From: Plastoroseomonas hellenica
GTDB taxonomy: Bacteria; Pseudomonadota; Alphaproteobacteria; Acetobacterales; Acetobacteraceae
Direction of reading: 5' to 3'
Assembly: GCF_018129085.1 (NCBI RefSeq)
Contig: NZ_JAAGBB010000013.1
Location: 1-64,000, forward strand
Length of the DNA: 64,000 nt
Below are positions 25,854-34,499 of the stretch, piece by piece. Below the pieces are notes generated by a model that was not told the DNA's origin, did no database searches, and saw only the letters and a program-made list of their open reading frames with translations. The position numbers and the translations under genes are program-made. Numbering within the stretch: the first letter of the stretch is position 1; the number at the start of each line of letters is the position of its first letter.

Positions 25854-26825
25854 CTATTCCAGCCGGACATTGTTGGCGCGGATGATCCGGCCATAGGCCT
25901 CGGTCTGCTGCGCGAGGCGGGTTCGGAAGGCGGCACCGCCATCGGCCTGCACCTCGCCGCCCAGCTCGCCGATGCGCGCCTTGACCGCCGGCTCGTTCAG
26001 GACCGCGGCTATTTCGCGCTCCAGCCGGGCGAGGGTGGCGGGCGGGGTCTGGCCCTGCGCCAGGATGCCTTGCCAGGTGCCGGCATCCGGCTCCGGCCAG
26101 CCCAGCTCACGGAAGGTCGGCAGGTTGGGCAGGGTCGGCAGGCGATGCGGCCCGGTTACCGCGATGCCGCGCATCTGGCCCTGGGTGACGAAGGGCATGG
26201 ATTGGGTGGTGCCCGCCATGGTCAGGTTGGCCTCGTTGGTCACCAGGGACATCAGGGCGGGGGCGCCGCCGCGATAGGGTACCGAGACCATCTCCGTCCC
26301 CCAGGACGAGGCGAGTGCCAGCGCAACCAGGTGGGACAGCGTGCCGGTTCCCGCATTCGCGGCGTTCACGCGGCCGGGATTGCGGCGCGCATACTCCACC
26401 AGCCCCGCCGCGTCCTGCACCGGCAGGGTGTTGTTCACCGCCAGGATATAGGGCGCGTAGATCACCATCTGGACCGGCGCCAGGTCGCGCACCGTGTCGA
26501 AGGGCATGCGCTGGAACAGGAAGGGGTTGGTCGCGAGCACGGAGACGTCGAGCAGCAGCATGGTGTGCCCGTCCGGCCGGCTCTTGGCGACGACATCGGC
26601 GCCGATATTGCCACCGGCCCCGGCCCGGTTCTCCACCACCACGTTCTGGCCGACCCGCTGCGAGAGCGACGGCGCGATCAGGCGCGCCAGGATGTCGCTG
26701 GTGCCACCCGGCGCATTCGGCACGATGATGCGCAGCGGCTGGGTGAACTCCTGCGCGCGCAGCGCCGGGGCGGCGAGGAGCGCTGCGGCGCCGGCGGAGG
26801 CCTGCAGTAGCGTGCGTCGTTGCAT
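25854..26825 (-). CDS. Bug/TctC family periplasmic binding protein, orphan
   Basis: 323-residue TTT receptor with signal peptide MQRRTLLQASAGAAALLAAP, then ALRAQ. The clamp motifs NAPGGTSDILARL near residue 42 and VENRAGAGGNIGADVVAKS near 72 are intact. The longer open frame upstream is Arg/Pro-rich without family character and is rejected. It is divergent from the TTC38-like gene. No TctAB genes are nearby. Confidence 0.93.
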   Translation of the reverse strand: MQRRTLLQASAGAAALLAAPALRAQEFTQPLRIIVPNAPGGTSDILARLIAPSLSQRVGQNVVVENRAGAGGNIGADVVAKSRPDGHTMLLLDVSVLATNPFLFQRMPFDTVRDLAPVQMVIYAPYILAVNNTLPVQDAAGLVEYARRNPGRVNAANAGTGTLSHLVALALASSWGTEMVSVPYRGGAPALMSLVTNEANLTMAGTTQSMPFVTQGQMRGIAVTGPHRLPTLPNLPTFRELGWPEPDAGTWQGILAQGQTPPATLARLEREIAAVLNEPAVKARIGELGGEVQADGGAAFRTRLAQQTEAYGRIIRANNVRLE

Positions 26826-26914
26826 CCTGAACTTTCTCCCTATCGGCCTGCGGGTTCGTCCGCCTGCCCTTCCCTGCGACAGACTATACTCGAAACGCCG
26901 GAGGGAACCGCCCC

Positions 26915-28198
26915 ATGACGCATCGCGACCGCTACGGCCTGGAATTGTCGACGGCTTCCGACGCCGCGGCCGCCCTCTACCGGGAGGGCAGCGACCTCCT
27001 GCTCGCGACCTGGCCTGGCGCGGCCGAGGCCTTCGACGCAGCGATCGCTGATGATCCCGACTTCGCCCTGGCCCGCGCCTCCCGTGCCCGGCTGCATGCC
27101 ATCCGCGGCGAGGCGGGGCAGGCCAGGGCCGCGATCGCGGCGGCCCGGGCGCTTGCCGAACGCCACGGCACGGAGCGGGAGAGGGGCCAGGTCGCGATCC
27201 TGGCGCTCGCCATCGAAGGCCACCCGGCGCAGGCGCTGCGGCAGGCACTGGCGCATCTCGATACCTGGCCACGGGACGCACTGGTGCTGTCGCTGCCGCT
27301 CGGCGCCTTCGGGCTTTTCGCCTTCTCCGGCATGGCCGATCACGACCAGGCCCGCGTCGACCTTTGTGAGCGCCATGCCCGCCATTACGGCGACGACTGG
27401 TGGTTCCTGACCTACCGGGGCTGGTCGCATGTCGAGAACGGCGATCCCGGCGCCGGCCGGGCGCTGGTGCAGCGCGCCTTCGCGCTCAGGCGGCACAATG
27501 CCAATGCCGTCCACGCCCTGGCGCATGCCATGTTCGAGGAGGGCTCAGGCCAGGAGGCCGAGGCGCTGGTGGCAGGCTGGCTGCCGGAATACGGCCGCAC
27601 CGGGCTGCTCTACAGCCATATCTCCTGGCATCAGGCGCTGGTGGCACTCGATGACGGCGATGCGGCGCGCGCTCTCTCGATTTACACGGACCGCGTGCAG
27701 CCGCAGGCCACGCTGGCGACGCCCATCAACATCGTGACCGACGGCGCCTCCTTCCTGTGGCGGCTCCATGCCTATGGCCATGCGGTCCCGAAGCCACTCT
27801 GGGAGGAGGCCGCCGCCTATGCGGACCGTGCCTTCCCCAAGGGCGGCAATGCCTTCGTCGAGGTGCATCTGGCCATGCTCGCGGCGGCGACCGGCGACCG
27901 GGCCCGCGCCGAGGCGGGCGCGACGGCCGCCGGCCCCGTGGTGCCGGCGATCCATCGCGCGCTGCTGGCCTTCGCCGATGGGGATTATGGCGGCTGCGCG
28001 CGGATCCTGGCGCCGGTCGCGGCCGAGGTGGTGCGCATCGGCGGCAGCCACGCCCAGCGCGAGGTGATCGAGGACACGCTTCTCATTGCGCTCATGCGGA
28101 GCGGCGCGGCCGCGCAGGCCCGCGCCCTGCTCGATGATCGCCTGCATCGCCGCCCGTCGCGGCGGGACAGTGACTGGCGCACCCTGCTGGCGGCGTGA
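26915..28198 (+). CDS. TTC38-like tetratricopeptide protein
   Basis: 427-residue helical repeat protein resembling tetratricopeptide repeat protein 38. Early TPR-like helices include AAEAFDAAIADDPDFALARA and GQARAAIAAARALAE. A middle segment carries the HALAHAMFEEG and YSHISWHQALVALDDGD motifs typical of this family. A GGAGGG site precedes the ATG. It has no signal peptide. The function of the family in bacteria is unknown; a scaffold role is the usual guess for TPR proteins. It lies just before a carbamoylase-type hydrolase on the same strand. Confidence 0.85.
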   Translation: MTHRDRYGLELSTASDAAAALYREGSDLLLATWPGAAEAFDAAIADDPDFALARASRARLHAIRGEAGQARAAIAAARALAERHGTERERGQVAILALAIEGHPAQALRQALAHLDTWPRDALVLSLPLGAFGLFAFSGMADHDQARVDLCERHARHYGDDWWFLTYRGWSHVENGDPGAGRALVQRAFALRRHNANAVHALAHAMFEEGSGQEAEALVAGWLPEYGRTGLLYSHISWHQALVALDDGDAARALSIYTDRVQPQATLATPINIVTDGASFLWRLHAYGHAVPKPLWEEAAAYADRAFPKGGNAFVEVHLAMLAAATGDRARAEAGATAAGPVVPAIHRALLAFADGDYGGCARILAPVAAEVVRIGGSHAQREVIEDTLLIALMRSGAAAQARALLDDRLHRRPSRRDSDWRTLLAA

Positions 28199-28270
28199 GC
28201 CTGCCGCGAGGGTTGGGATGCGCAAGCCCGCCCACGTCGGTCATAGTGTCCGCAGGCAAGGAGAACAGGC

Positions 28271-29530
28271 ATGGCATTCGACGCGGCCCTGCAGGAGATC
28301 GCGGAACAGGCCTGGGAAGTGATGGAAGCGATCGGCCGCCGCACCGGTACCCCGGACACCGGCATCACCCGCGCCTGCTATGGCGAGGGCGAGCAGATCG
28401 CGGCGGAAGCGGTGACGGAATTCGCCGCTGGCCTCGGGCTGACGCTGGAGCCCGACCGCTACGGCAACCTGCATGTCCTGGTCCCGGGCGCCGAGCCCGA
28501 TGCCAAGGTGATCATGACCGGGTCGCACCTCGATTCCGTGCCCGGCGGCGGCAATTACGACGGGCTCGCCGGCGCCATGGCCGCGCTCTCGGTCGCGGCG
28601 GCGGCGCGGCGCACGGGCGGGCATCAGCGGGGGATCCGTGCGGTTGCGATGCGCGGCGAGGAAAGCCCGTGGTTCGGCACCGCCTATGTCGGCAGCCGCC
28701 TGATGCTCGGCCATTCGACGCTGGAGGAGATCGGCGCGCTCAGACGCATCGACAGCGGCGTCACGCTGCGCGAGCATCTCGATGCGCTCGGCTATGCCGA
28801 TGCACCGGTGCTGCCGATCTCACGCGGTACGGTGGCGGGTTTTTTCGAACTGCATATCGAGCAAGGGCCGCTGCTGATCGCGAACAACCTCCCGGTCGCG
28901 GTGGCCACCGATTGCCGCGGCAATATCCGCTACCCAGAAGCGCGCTGCCTCGGCGAATACGGCCATTCCGCCGCCCTGCCGCGCGCCTTCCGCCATGACG
29001 CGGTGATGGCGGTCGCCGAGCTCGCCTTGGAATTCGAGCGCTTCTGGGAGGAGGTCGAGAGGCGTGATCCCTCCGCCGTCTTCACGATGGGGAAGCTCGG
29101 CACCGACCCCGCCGCGCATGCCATGACCAAGGTGCCGGGCGAAGCCCGCTTCAGCTTCAATTTCGGCTCGATCCGGGAAGATGTGCTGGCGGAGGCCGAT
29201 GCCCTGCTGACCCGCCTGCTCGCGACCATCGGGCAGCGCCGCGGCGTGCGGTTCGAGATGGGGCCGCGCTTCGGCTCCGCGCCGTCCCATCTCGATCCCG
29301 GCCTGGCGGCGGCGGTGGAGGGGGCGGCGCAAGCGCTCGGCATCGGGGCCATGCGGCTCGCGACGGTCGGGCATGATGCGGCGATGTTCCACTTGGCCGG
29401 TATCCCGGCCTCGGTGATGCTCGTACGCAACGCGCATGGCAGCCACAACCCGCAGGAAGCGATGGAGCGTGCCGATTTCCTGCTCGGCACCCGTGTGCTC
29501 GGGGGGGCGGTGATGCGCGCCGCGGCCTGA
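28271..29530 (+). CDS. M20 Zn-dependent hydrolase (N-carbamoylase/allantoate amidohydrolase type)
   Basis: 419-residue M20 family amidase/carbamoylase that cleaves N-carbamoyl or ureido groups. Motifs are GSHLDSVPGGGNYDGLAGAM near residue 80 (His and Asp metal ligands), RGEESPWFGTAYVGSR near 127 (Glu pair), FFELHIEQGPLLI near 194, GHDAAMFHLAGIPASVML near 370 and the final His in AHGSHNPQEAM. An AAGGAG ribosome site is six bases before the ATG. The exact substrate (allantoate, beta-ureidopropionate or N-carbamoyl amino acid) cannot be told apart by eye. Confidence 0.93.
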   Translation: MAFDAALQEIAEQAWEVMEAIGRRTGTPDTGITRACYGEGEQIAAEAVTEFAAGLGLTLEPDRYGNLHVLVPGAEPDAKVIMTGSHLDSVPGGGNYDGLAGAMAALSVAAAARRTGGHQRGIRAVAMRGEESPWFGTAYVGSRLMLGHSTLEEIGALRRIDSGVTLREHLDALGYADAPVLPISRGTVAGFFELHIEQGPLLIANNLPVAVATDCRGNIRYPEARCLGEYGHSAALPRAFRHDAVMAVAELALEFERFWEEVERRDPSAVFTMGKLGTDPAAHAMTKVPGEARFSFNFGSIREDVLAEADALLTRLLATIGQRRGVRFEMGPRFGSAPSHLDPGLAAAVEGAAQALGIGAMRLATVGHDAAMFHLAGIPASVMLVRNAHGSHNPQEAMERADFLLGTRVLGGAVMRAAA

Positions 29531-29542
29531 TCAGGATTCTCG

Positions 29543-30745
29543 CTAACGCCCGAGATTGCAGCCGCCTTCCTCAAGCGGCCGCGCCGCGTCGGCGGCCGGG
29601 ATGGTGGCGACCAGGCGATACAGGTCCCAGGGCCCGCGGCTTTCGGCCGGCGCCTTCACCTCAAACAGATAGAAGTCGCGCAGCACGCGCCCATCCTCGC
29701 GGATGCGGCCGTCGCGCGTCATGAAATCATTGATCGGCGTCGCGCGCATCACCTCGGCCACGCGCTCGGCATTGTCGGTGCCGGCGGCCTGCACGGCGCG
29801 CAGGTAGTGCATGGTCGCGGTGTAGACGCCGGCCTGCGGCATGGTCGGCATTCGCCCGCGCACGGCGAAGAAGCGTTGCGACCAGGCGCGCGCCTCGTCA
29901 TTCATGTCCCAGTAGAAGCTCTCGGTCAGGCGCAGCCCCTGCGCGGTCTGCAGGCCGATCGCGTGGATATCCGTGAGGAAGGCCATCACGGCGGTGGGCG
30001 TCATGGTCCGGAACAGCCCGAATTCGGCGGCCTGCTTGATGCTGTTGGAGAGATCGCCGCCGGCATTGGCGAAAGCGAGCACCTGCGCGCGGCTGGCCTG
30101 CGCCTGCAGCAGGAAGGAAGAGAAGTCGGGCGTGTTCAGCGGGTGCCGCACGCCGCCTGCGACGCGCCCGCCATTGGCCGCCACCACCTGGCCGACATCC
30201 CGCTCGAAGGTGTGGCCGAGCGCGTAGTCGACGGTCAGGAAGAACCAGGACCGGCCGCCGGCGCGCGCAATCGCCGTCGCGGTGGAGCGCGCCAGCGCGT
30301 AGCTGTCGAAGGTCCAGTGGATGCCGTAGGGCGAACAGGCGCGGCCGGTGAGGTCTGAGACCGCCGCCGAGGAGTAGATCACCAGGCGGCGCCGTTCCCG
30401 GGCGACACCCTGCACGGCCAACGCCACGCCGCTGTTGGGGATGTCCATGATGACATCCACGCGGTCGTTGTCGTACCAGCGACGTGCCAGGGCGGAGCCG
30501 ACATCGGGCCGGTTCTGGTGGTCGCCGGCCACCACCTCGATGGGATGGCCGAGCACGGTGCCGCCGAAATCGGCGACCGCCATCCGCGCCGCCTCGACCG
30601 AGCCGGGGCCGGCCAGGTCGGCGAACAGCCCGCTCTGGTCGTTCAGTATCCCGATGCGCAGCACATTGTCCGACAGTTGCGCGGCGGCCGGCTGTGCGAC
30701 CGCCAACGCGCCGCCCAACAGGGCGGCCATCCAGGAACGCTTCAT
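29543..30745 (-). CDS. Branched-chain amino acid-type ABC binding protein, orphan
   Basis: 400-residue LivK-type (Peripla_BP_6) receptor. The signal peptide is MKRSWMAALLGGALAVAQPA, then AAQL. The N-lobe begins LRIGILNDQSGLFADLAGPG, typical of family members that bind aromatic or aliphatic acids. The longer upstream frame would take in the intergenic region and is rejected. It is on the strand of the HpaB-like gene, 107 bp downstream of it, so an aromatic-acid ligand is a reasonable guess. No livHMGF partners are nearby. Confidence 0.92.
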   Translation of the reverse strand: MKRSWMAALLGGALAVAQPAAAQLSDNVLRIGILNDQSGLFADLAGPGSVEAARMAVADFGGTVLGHPIEVVAGDHQNRPDVGSALARRWYDNDRVDVIMDIPNSGVALAVQGVARERRRLVIYSSAAVSDLTGRACSPYGIHWTFDSYALARSTATAIARAGGRSWFFLTVDYALGHTFERDVGQVVAANGGRVAGGVRHPLNTPDFSSFLLQAQASRAQVLAFANAGGDLSNSIKQAAEFGLFRTMTPTAVMAFLTDIHAIGLQTAQGLRLTESFYWDMNDEARAWSQRFFAVRGRMPTMPQAGVYTATMHYLRAVQAAGTDNAERVAEVMRATPINDFMTRDGRIREDGRVLRDFYLFEVKAPAESRGPWDLYRLVATIPAADAARPLEEGGCNLGR

Positions 30746-30851
30746 CTCACATCGTCTCCTTGTTCGGTTCGCGGTCTGGCGCCGCGTGCCTGGCGTTGGT
30801 GCGCTCCTTGTCGGGGCATGGTGTGCCTCCTGGAGCGTGCTCGTCGCGGTG

Positions 30852-32339
30852 CTATGCCGCGGCGGTGGGGGGCAGGGCCCCGGCGGGATCGGGCGTCTCG
30901 GCCAGGATGCGATCCACGGCGGTGGCGGCGCGCGCCCAGTCGAAGGTCCGGAAGGCATGGCCGCGCGTGACGAACTGCGCGCCGGCATAGAACTTCTCAT
31001 ACTGCACGTGCCGGGAGCCGAACTCGCTGCCGACCGCATCCCAGGCCAGCTTGAAGAACTTCACTCGCTCCAGCGGCGCGGCGGCGGGGCTCGATTGCGT
31101 GTGCCGGATATCCTCGGCCACCACCGGATCCGACAGGTCGCGGAAGGAGGAGGGCAGCATGATCATGCCCCCGCCCGCGAGCTCCCGCAGCGCATCGATG
31201 AAGCGGGGGTAGAGCTGCTGCGTCAGCACCTGGGCGGCATAGAGCAGGGCGCGATCGGGGACGAAGAAGCCGTGCTCCAGGCGGCCGCGCGCCTCCATGC
31301 CGGCCAGCATCCCCTCGACCATGCCGACCTCGGCCGCGAGCTGCCCGAGCGTCTCGCGCACCGGGGCCATGGCGATGGTGCCGTTCACCTCGGCCGTGCG
31401 CCGGGCGAGGCCGGCGAGGAAACGGAGCTTCACCGCGAGCCGCGCCTGGCACTGGTGGTTCTGCAGCACATGCGCCGGCGTCTCATGCCACATGGCCTGC
31501 ATGATCCGGGTGTCGCGCAGCGCGAAGACGCGCGCCCACGGTACCTTCACATCATCGAACCAGGCCACCGCGTCGTTCTCGTCGAAGCGCGAGGCGAGCG
31601 GGTTGTCCCAGGGCGAGACGGCGGCGGCCTCATAGGATTTGCGCGAGAGCAGCCTGAGGCCCTTGGCATCGAGCGGGATGGCGAAGCAGGCCGCGTATTT
31701 CTCGTCGCCGGGACCGAGCGGCTGGATCAGCGACACCAGCATCTCGTTCGCCATGATGGCGGAGGTCGCGAGCATCTTGCCGCCGCGCACCGTGATGCCC
31801 TCATGATCCTCGTCCACCACCGCCATGGCCTCGTAGCCGGCGGCCTGCTGGCTCACCTGCTTCGACCGGTCGGCCTGCGGGTTGATGATCACATAGGTCA
31901 GGAACAGGTCCTGCGCGCGGGCGAAGGCCAGGTAGTCGCGGAGCGCCGCGGCCCGCTTCGGGTCGTAGGCCTCGAAGGTCCCGATCCCTATCCCGAAGCC
32001 GGTGAGGCAGGAGGCGACGTGATCGGGGGAGCGGCCGATGAAGCCCGCATGGCCCTCCGCCCAGGCCTCCATCGCGAGGCGCCGGTCGCGCAGCTCCTCG
32101 AAGGAACGCGGCGCCTGCCAGGCGCGGTTGGCGCGCCTTCCGTTGCCGCCGGGAATCGCGAAGGTCAGGCGCTCCACCGCATCCGGATGCGCCTGCGCGT
32201 CATAGAGCGCGGCCGCAGAGGCGACGGCCCCGCGGAAGGCGATGTCGGTCGTGACATCGGCCACCTGCCTGCCGTCGATGCGCACGTCGCGCCCGTCGCG
32301 CAGGGCCGAGAGGTGGTCGCTGCCGGTCTTGACGTCCAT
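30852..32339 (-). CDS. HpaB-type FADH2-dependent aromatic monooxygenase
   Basis: 495-residue oxygenase component of the 4-hydroxyphenylacetate 3-monooxygenase family, which hydroxylates phenols with FADH2 from a separate reductase. It shows the three-part layout of the family: LRDGRDVRIDGRQVADVTTD at the N-terminus, the central FLTYVIINPQADRSKQVSQQ, then GGKMLATSAIMANEML, and the helical C-terminal region with YPRFIDALRELAGGGMIMLP. The reductase is divergently encoded at 32935, and a MarR gene sits between. The true phenolic substrate is not certain. Confidence 0.92.
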   Translation of the reverse strand: MDVKTGSDHLSALRDGRDVRIDGRQVADVTTDIAFRGAVASAAALYDAQAHPDAVERLTFAIPGGNGRRANRAWQAPRSFEELRDRRLAMEAWAEGHAGFIGRSPDHVASCLTGFGIGIGTFEAYDPKRAAALRDYLAFARAQDLFLTYVIINPQADRSKQVSQQAAGYEAMAVVDEDHEGITVRGGKMLATSAIMANEMLVSLIQPLGPGDEKYAACFAIPLDAKGLRLLSRKSYEAAAVSPWDNPLASRFDENDAVAWFDDVKVPWARVFALRDTRIMQAMWHETPAHVLQNHQCQARLAVKLRFLAGLARRTAEVNGTIAMAPVRETLGQLAAEVGMVEGMLAGMEARGRLEHGFFVPDRALLYAAQVLTQQLYPRFIDALRELAGGGMIMLPSSFRDLSDPVVAEDIRHTQSSPAAAPLERVKFFKLAWDAVGSEFGSRHVQYEKFYAGAQFVTRGHAFRTFDWARAATAVDRILAETPDPAGALPPTAAA

Positions 32340-32348
32340 GGGTCCTCC

Positions 32349-32873
32349 TCAGGCCGATTTGCGGTGGCGGTGCAGATCGAGGATCGCCAGCGCGTCGTCG
32401 GCACAGCCCACCAGGTCGTGCATGGCTTCGGCAAAGCGCCGGAAGCCGGGGCCATCCAGCGCGCCGAACAGCGCATCATTGGCCTCGGCCTGGACCGGCG
32501 CCAGGCGCGCCAGCATCTGCTCCGCCCGCTGCGTCGCGCGCAGCAGCACGCGGCGGCCGTCGGCGGGGTCGCCGCGCTTCTCCAAGAGGCCGAGCTTCAC
32601 GAGGCGGTTGGCCTCGACCGTCACGGCGGAACCGGTGAGATGCAGGTGCTCCGCCACCGCAGACACGCCCACGCCATCCCGCCCCTGCCGGTGCAGCACG
32701 GTCATGAGGAGCGTGTAGCCGGAAGCGGGCAGACCCAGCAGCTCCCCGAAGGCCGCGCGGATCTCCTGGATGCGTGCGGCGAAGGCCAGCGTGTCATGGA
32801 CCATCGCGCGGAAGGCGGCGTCGGTGCCGTCGGGCATCAGCTCGGGACGGGAGACGGTGAGGGGGCGCTTCAT
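32349..32873 (-). CDS. MarR family regulator (HpaR-like)
   Basis: 174-residue MarR regulator with a winged helix at about residues 60-120: LLMTVLHRQGRDGVGVSAVA, then EHLHLTGSAVTVEANRLVKL and LLEKRGDPADGRRVLL. Long dimer helices frame it. It is 9 bp upstream of the hpaB-like gene and divergent from the hpaC-like gene, the usual place of a regulator that responds to the phenolic substrate. An inverted repeat lies next to its start. Confidence 0.92.
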   Translation of the reverse strand: MKRPLTVSRPELMPDGTDAAFRAMVHDTLAFAARIQEIRAAFGELLGLPASGYTLLMTVLHRQGRDGVGVSAVAEHLHLTGSAVTVEANRLVKLGLLEKRGDPADGRRVLLRATQRAEQMLARLAPVQAEANDALFGALDGPGFRRFAEAMHDLVGCADDALAILDLHRHRKSA

Positions 32874-32886
32874 GGAGCGAATTTGT

Positions 32887-32909
32887 CTTGATCAAATGGC
32901 TAAATCAAG
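32887..32909. promoter_or_regulatory. Candidate MarR operator
   Basis: CTTGAT (32887-32892) and ATCAAG (32904-32909) form a 23-bp inverted repeat; the left arm also holds the palindrome TTGATCAA. This AT-rich site in the 61-bp divergent gap is unusual against the GC-rich surroundings and has the size typical for a MarR dimer. Confidence 0.65.
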
Positions 32910-32934
32910 AAGATAAATGATGCAGGAGATTCGG

Positions 32935-33420
32935 ATGCCCCCAAGCCTGTTCCGGGATGCGATGGCAAGGCTCGGCGCCGCCGTCGCCGTGGTCACCAGC
33001 GATGGCCCGGCCGGGCGCTGCGGCCTCACGGCCTCCGCGCTCTGCTCGGTCACCGACGCGCCGCCGACCGTGCTGGTCTGCGTCAATCGCGGCAGCGCGC
33101 TGAACCCGGTGATGCGGGCGAATGGCGTTATCGGCATCAACCTGCTCGGCGCCGGGGACGCCGCCTTGTCCGACACCTTCGCCGGCCGCACCGGCCTGCC
33201 CATGGCGGATCGCTTCGATGCCCGCTGGGGCCGGGGCGAGACCGGCGTGCCCCTGCTGCGCGGCGCCGCCGCGGCGCTGGAAGGGCGCATCGCGGATGTC
33301 GTGGAGCGGGGGACGCACAGCCTGCTGCTGGTCGAGCTGTCCCGGATCGAGCTCGGCCCCGGCGAGGTCGGGGGCCTGGTCTGGTTCAGCCGGGCCTATC
33401 ACGGGCTGCGCGCGGCATGA
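32935..33420 (+). CDS. Flavin reductase (HpaC-like)
   Basis: 161-residue flavin reductase of the HpaC/RutF type that supplies reduced flavin to the monooxygenase. Typical parts are LGAAVAVVTSDGPAGRCGLT, ASALCSVTDAPPTVLVCVN and GVIGINLLGAGDAALSD. ATGs also occur at 32917 and 32920, but AGGAG at 32924-32928 sits six bases before the ATG at 32935, which decides that start. It is divergent from the MarR/HpaB pair. Confidence 0.9.
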   Translation: MPPSLFRDAMARLGAAVAVVTSDGPAGRCGLTASALCSVTDAPPTVLVCVNRGSALNPVMRANGVIGINLLGAGDAALSDTFAGRTGLPMADRFDARWGRGETGVPLLRGAAAALEGRIADVVERGTHSLLLVELSRIELGPGEVGGLVWFSRAYHGLRAA

Positions 33421-33543
33421 ACGGTCGTCCCACGGCGACGGCGAAGCTTCCGCCTGGGCGGGCATCGATCGCACCGCGTAATCTTGGCTGCTCACGCGAA
33501 GATGCGCGGGCGACAACCGGGCGGCGTCCGTGCCAGATAGGCC

Positions 33544-33942
33544 ATGACCAAGGACGACCATCGCCAGGGCCGGGCCCGCATCCTGGGCATCGCCGGCGCA
33601 TTGGGCCTCAGCGCCGCCGCGCTGATCGCCTGCACCACCCATGAGGCGACCCGGCTGGCGGACGGCACGCTCGTCTACCGGATCAGTTGCAGCGGGACGC
33701 GGCGGCCGATGGTGAACTGCCTCGAGCAGGGGGACACGCTGTGCCGGTCGCAGGGCTACCGGATCCTCGGGCGCCGCGGCGAGGAGATCTCGCTCACCGA
33801 GCTGATGATCGCCGAACGCATCGCCGAGGAGATGGGCCTCGGCTCCGACCGGGCCATCGCCATCGTGTGCGAACCGGCACCGACAGCGGAGGCGAGGCAG
33901 GGCAGAAGGAACGGCGTTGTCCGGCACCCCGGCGATTGGTGA
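33544..33942 (+). CDS. Putative lipoprotein of unknown function
   Basis: 132-residue protein with a basic N-terminus and a hydrophobic segment ILGIAGALGLSAAALIAC. This ends in a lipobox with Cys30, so it is likely a membrane-anchored lipoprotein. The outside part has three more cysteines (ISCSG, VNCLE, LCRSQG) and a charged C-terminus. I know no family by sight. Third-position GC is normal for the region, which supports coding. It is not clearly linked to a neighbour. Confidence 0.65.
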   Translation: MTKDDHRQGRARILGIAGALGLSAAALIACTTHEATRLADGTLVYRISCSGTRRPMVNCLEQGDTLCRSQGYRILGRRGEEISLTELMIAERIAEEMGLGSDRAIAIVCEPAPTAEARQGRRNGVVRHPGDW

Positions 33943-34066
33943 GCCGTTAAGGCGCCTGCCTCACTGTGTCGGGATCGAGGCGGTGGTGACCGCCTTGTTG
34001 CCCGAGGCCGGTGCGATCCTGGCGCTTCGCCGACGCCGAGGGTGACGGTGATCAGGGTCAACCCGC

Positions 34067-34462
34067 ATGCCGTTCGATGTCGCCGAGACGCCCCTGCCGC
34101 TCCACGTGCGAATGCCCGTGGCCGTCATGGCATTCCTCGGCCACCTGTCCCGCTTGATTCCGTCGGTCCGCATCGCAGTGGATGGGCCGGACCGCGCCGG
34201 CGCCTGCTGGATCGACCTCACGCTGGGTGAGTTGTCGCCTGCCGTCGAATGGCAGGCGGAGACCGGCTTCGGGATCTATGGGCCGGGTCCGATCCTGCCC
34301 GAGCGGCCGAAGCTGCTGCTCGCCTGCCCGCAGGCGGCGGCGCTCAGGCTGTCCCGGATGCTCCGATCCTGGGGCGGCGCGCAGCGGCCGGGCGGCGATC
34401 GCGCGGTCTCGCCGGCGCCGGCATCAGGCGGTGCCGGCGCCGATCATACCGAGCTTCCGTAA
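34067..34462 (+). CDS. Hypothetical protein, 131 residues
   Basis: I do not recognise this protein. It has a mixed alpha/beta character (PLHVRMPVAVMAFLGHLSRL, SVRIAVDGPDRAGACWIDLT), then ends with a low-complexity Ala/Gly/Pro tail. Codons are GC-rich at the third base, as in real genes here. The tail overlaps, on the other strand, a stretch that looks like the end of a lost gene, so the present stop at 34460 may be secondary. It is convergent with the MFS gene. Confidence 0.5.
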   Translation: MPFDVAETPLPLHVRMPVAVMAFLGHLSRLIPSVRIAVDGPDRAGACWIDLTLGELSPAVEWQAETGFGIYGPGPILPERPKLLLACPQAAALRLSRMLRSWGGAQRPGGDRAVSPAPASGGAGADHTELP

Positions 34463-34499
34463 CGCGTCGATCTGCTCCTCCGACAGGCTGGTGCGCGCG

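Noticed and set aside
30435-32891. Open plus-strand frame of about 800 codons
   Set aside because: Antisense to the binding protein, HpaB and MarR genes; repetitive basic composition and no motif.
33961-34061. Minus-strand piece ending RIAPASGNKAVTTASIPTQ before a stop
   Set aside because: Protein-like, but too short to assign to a family and with no start; kept only as a note.
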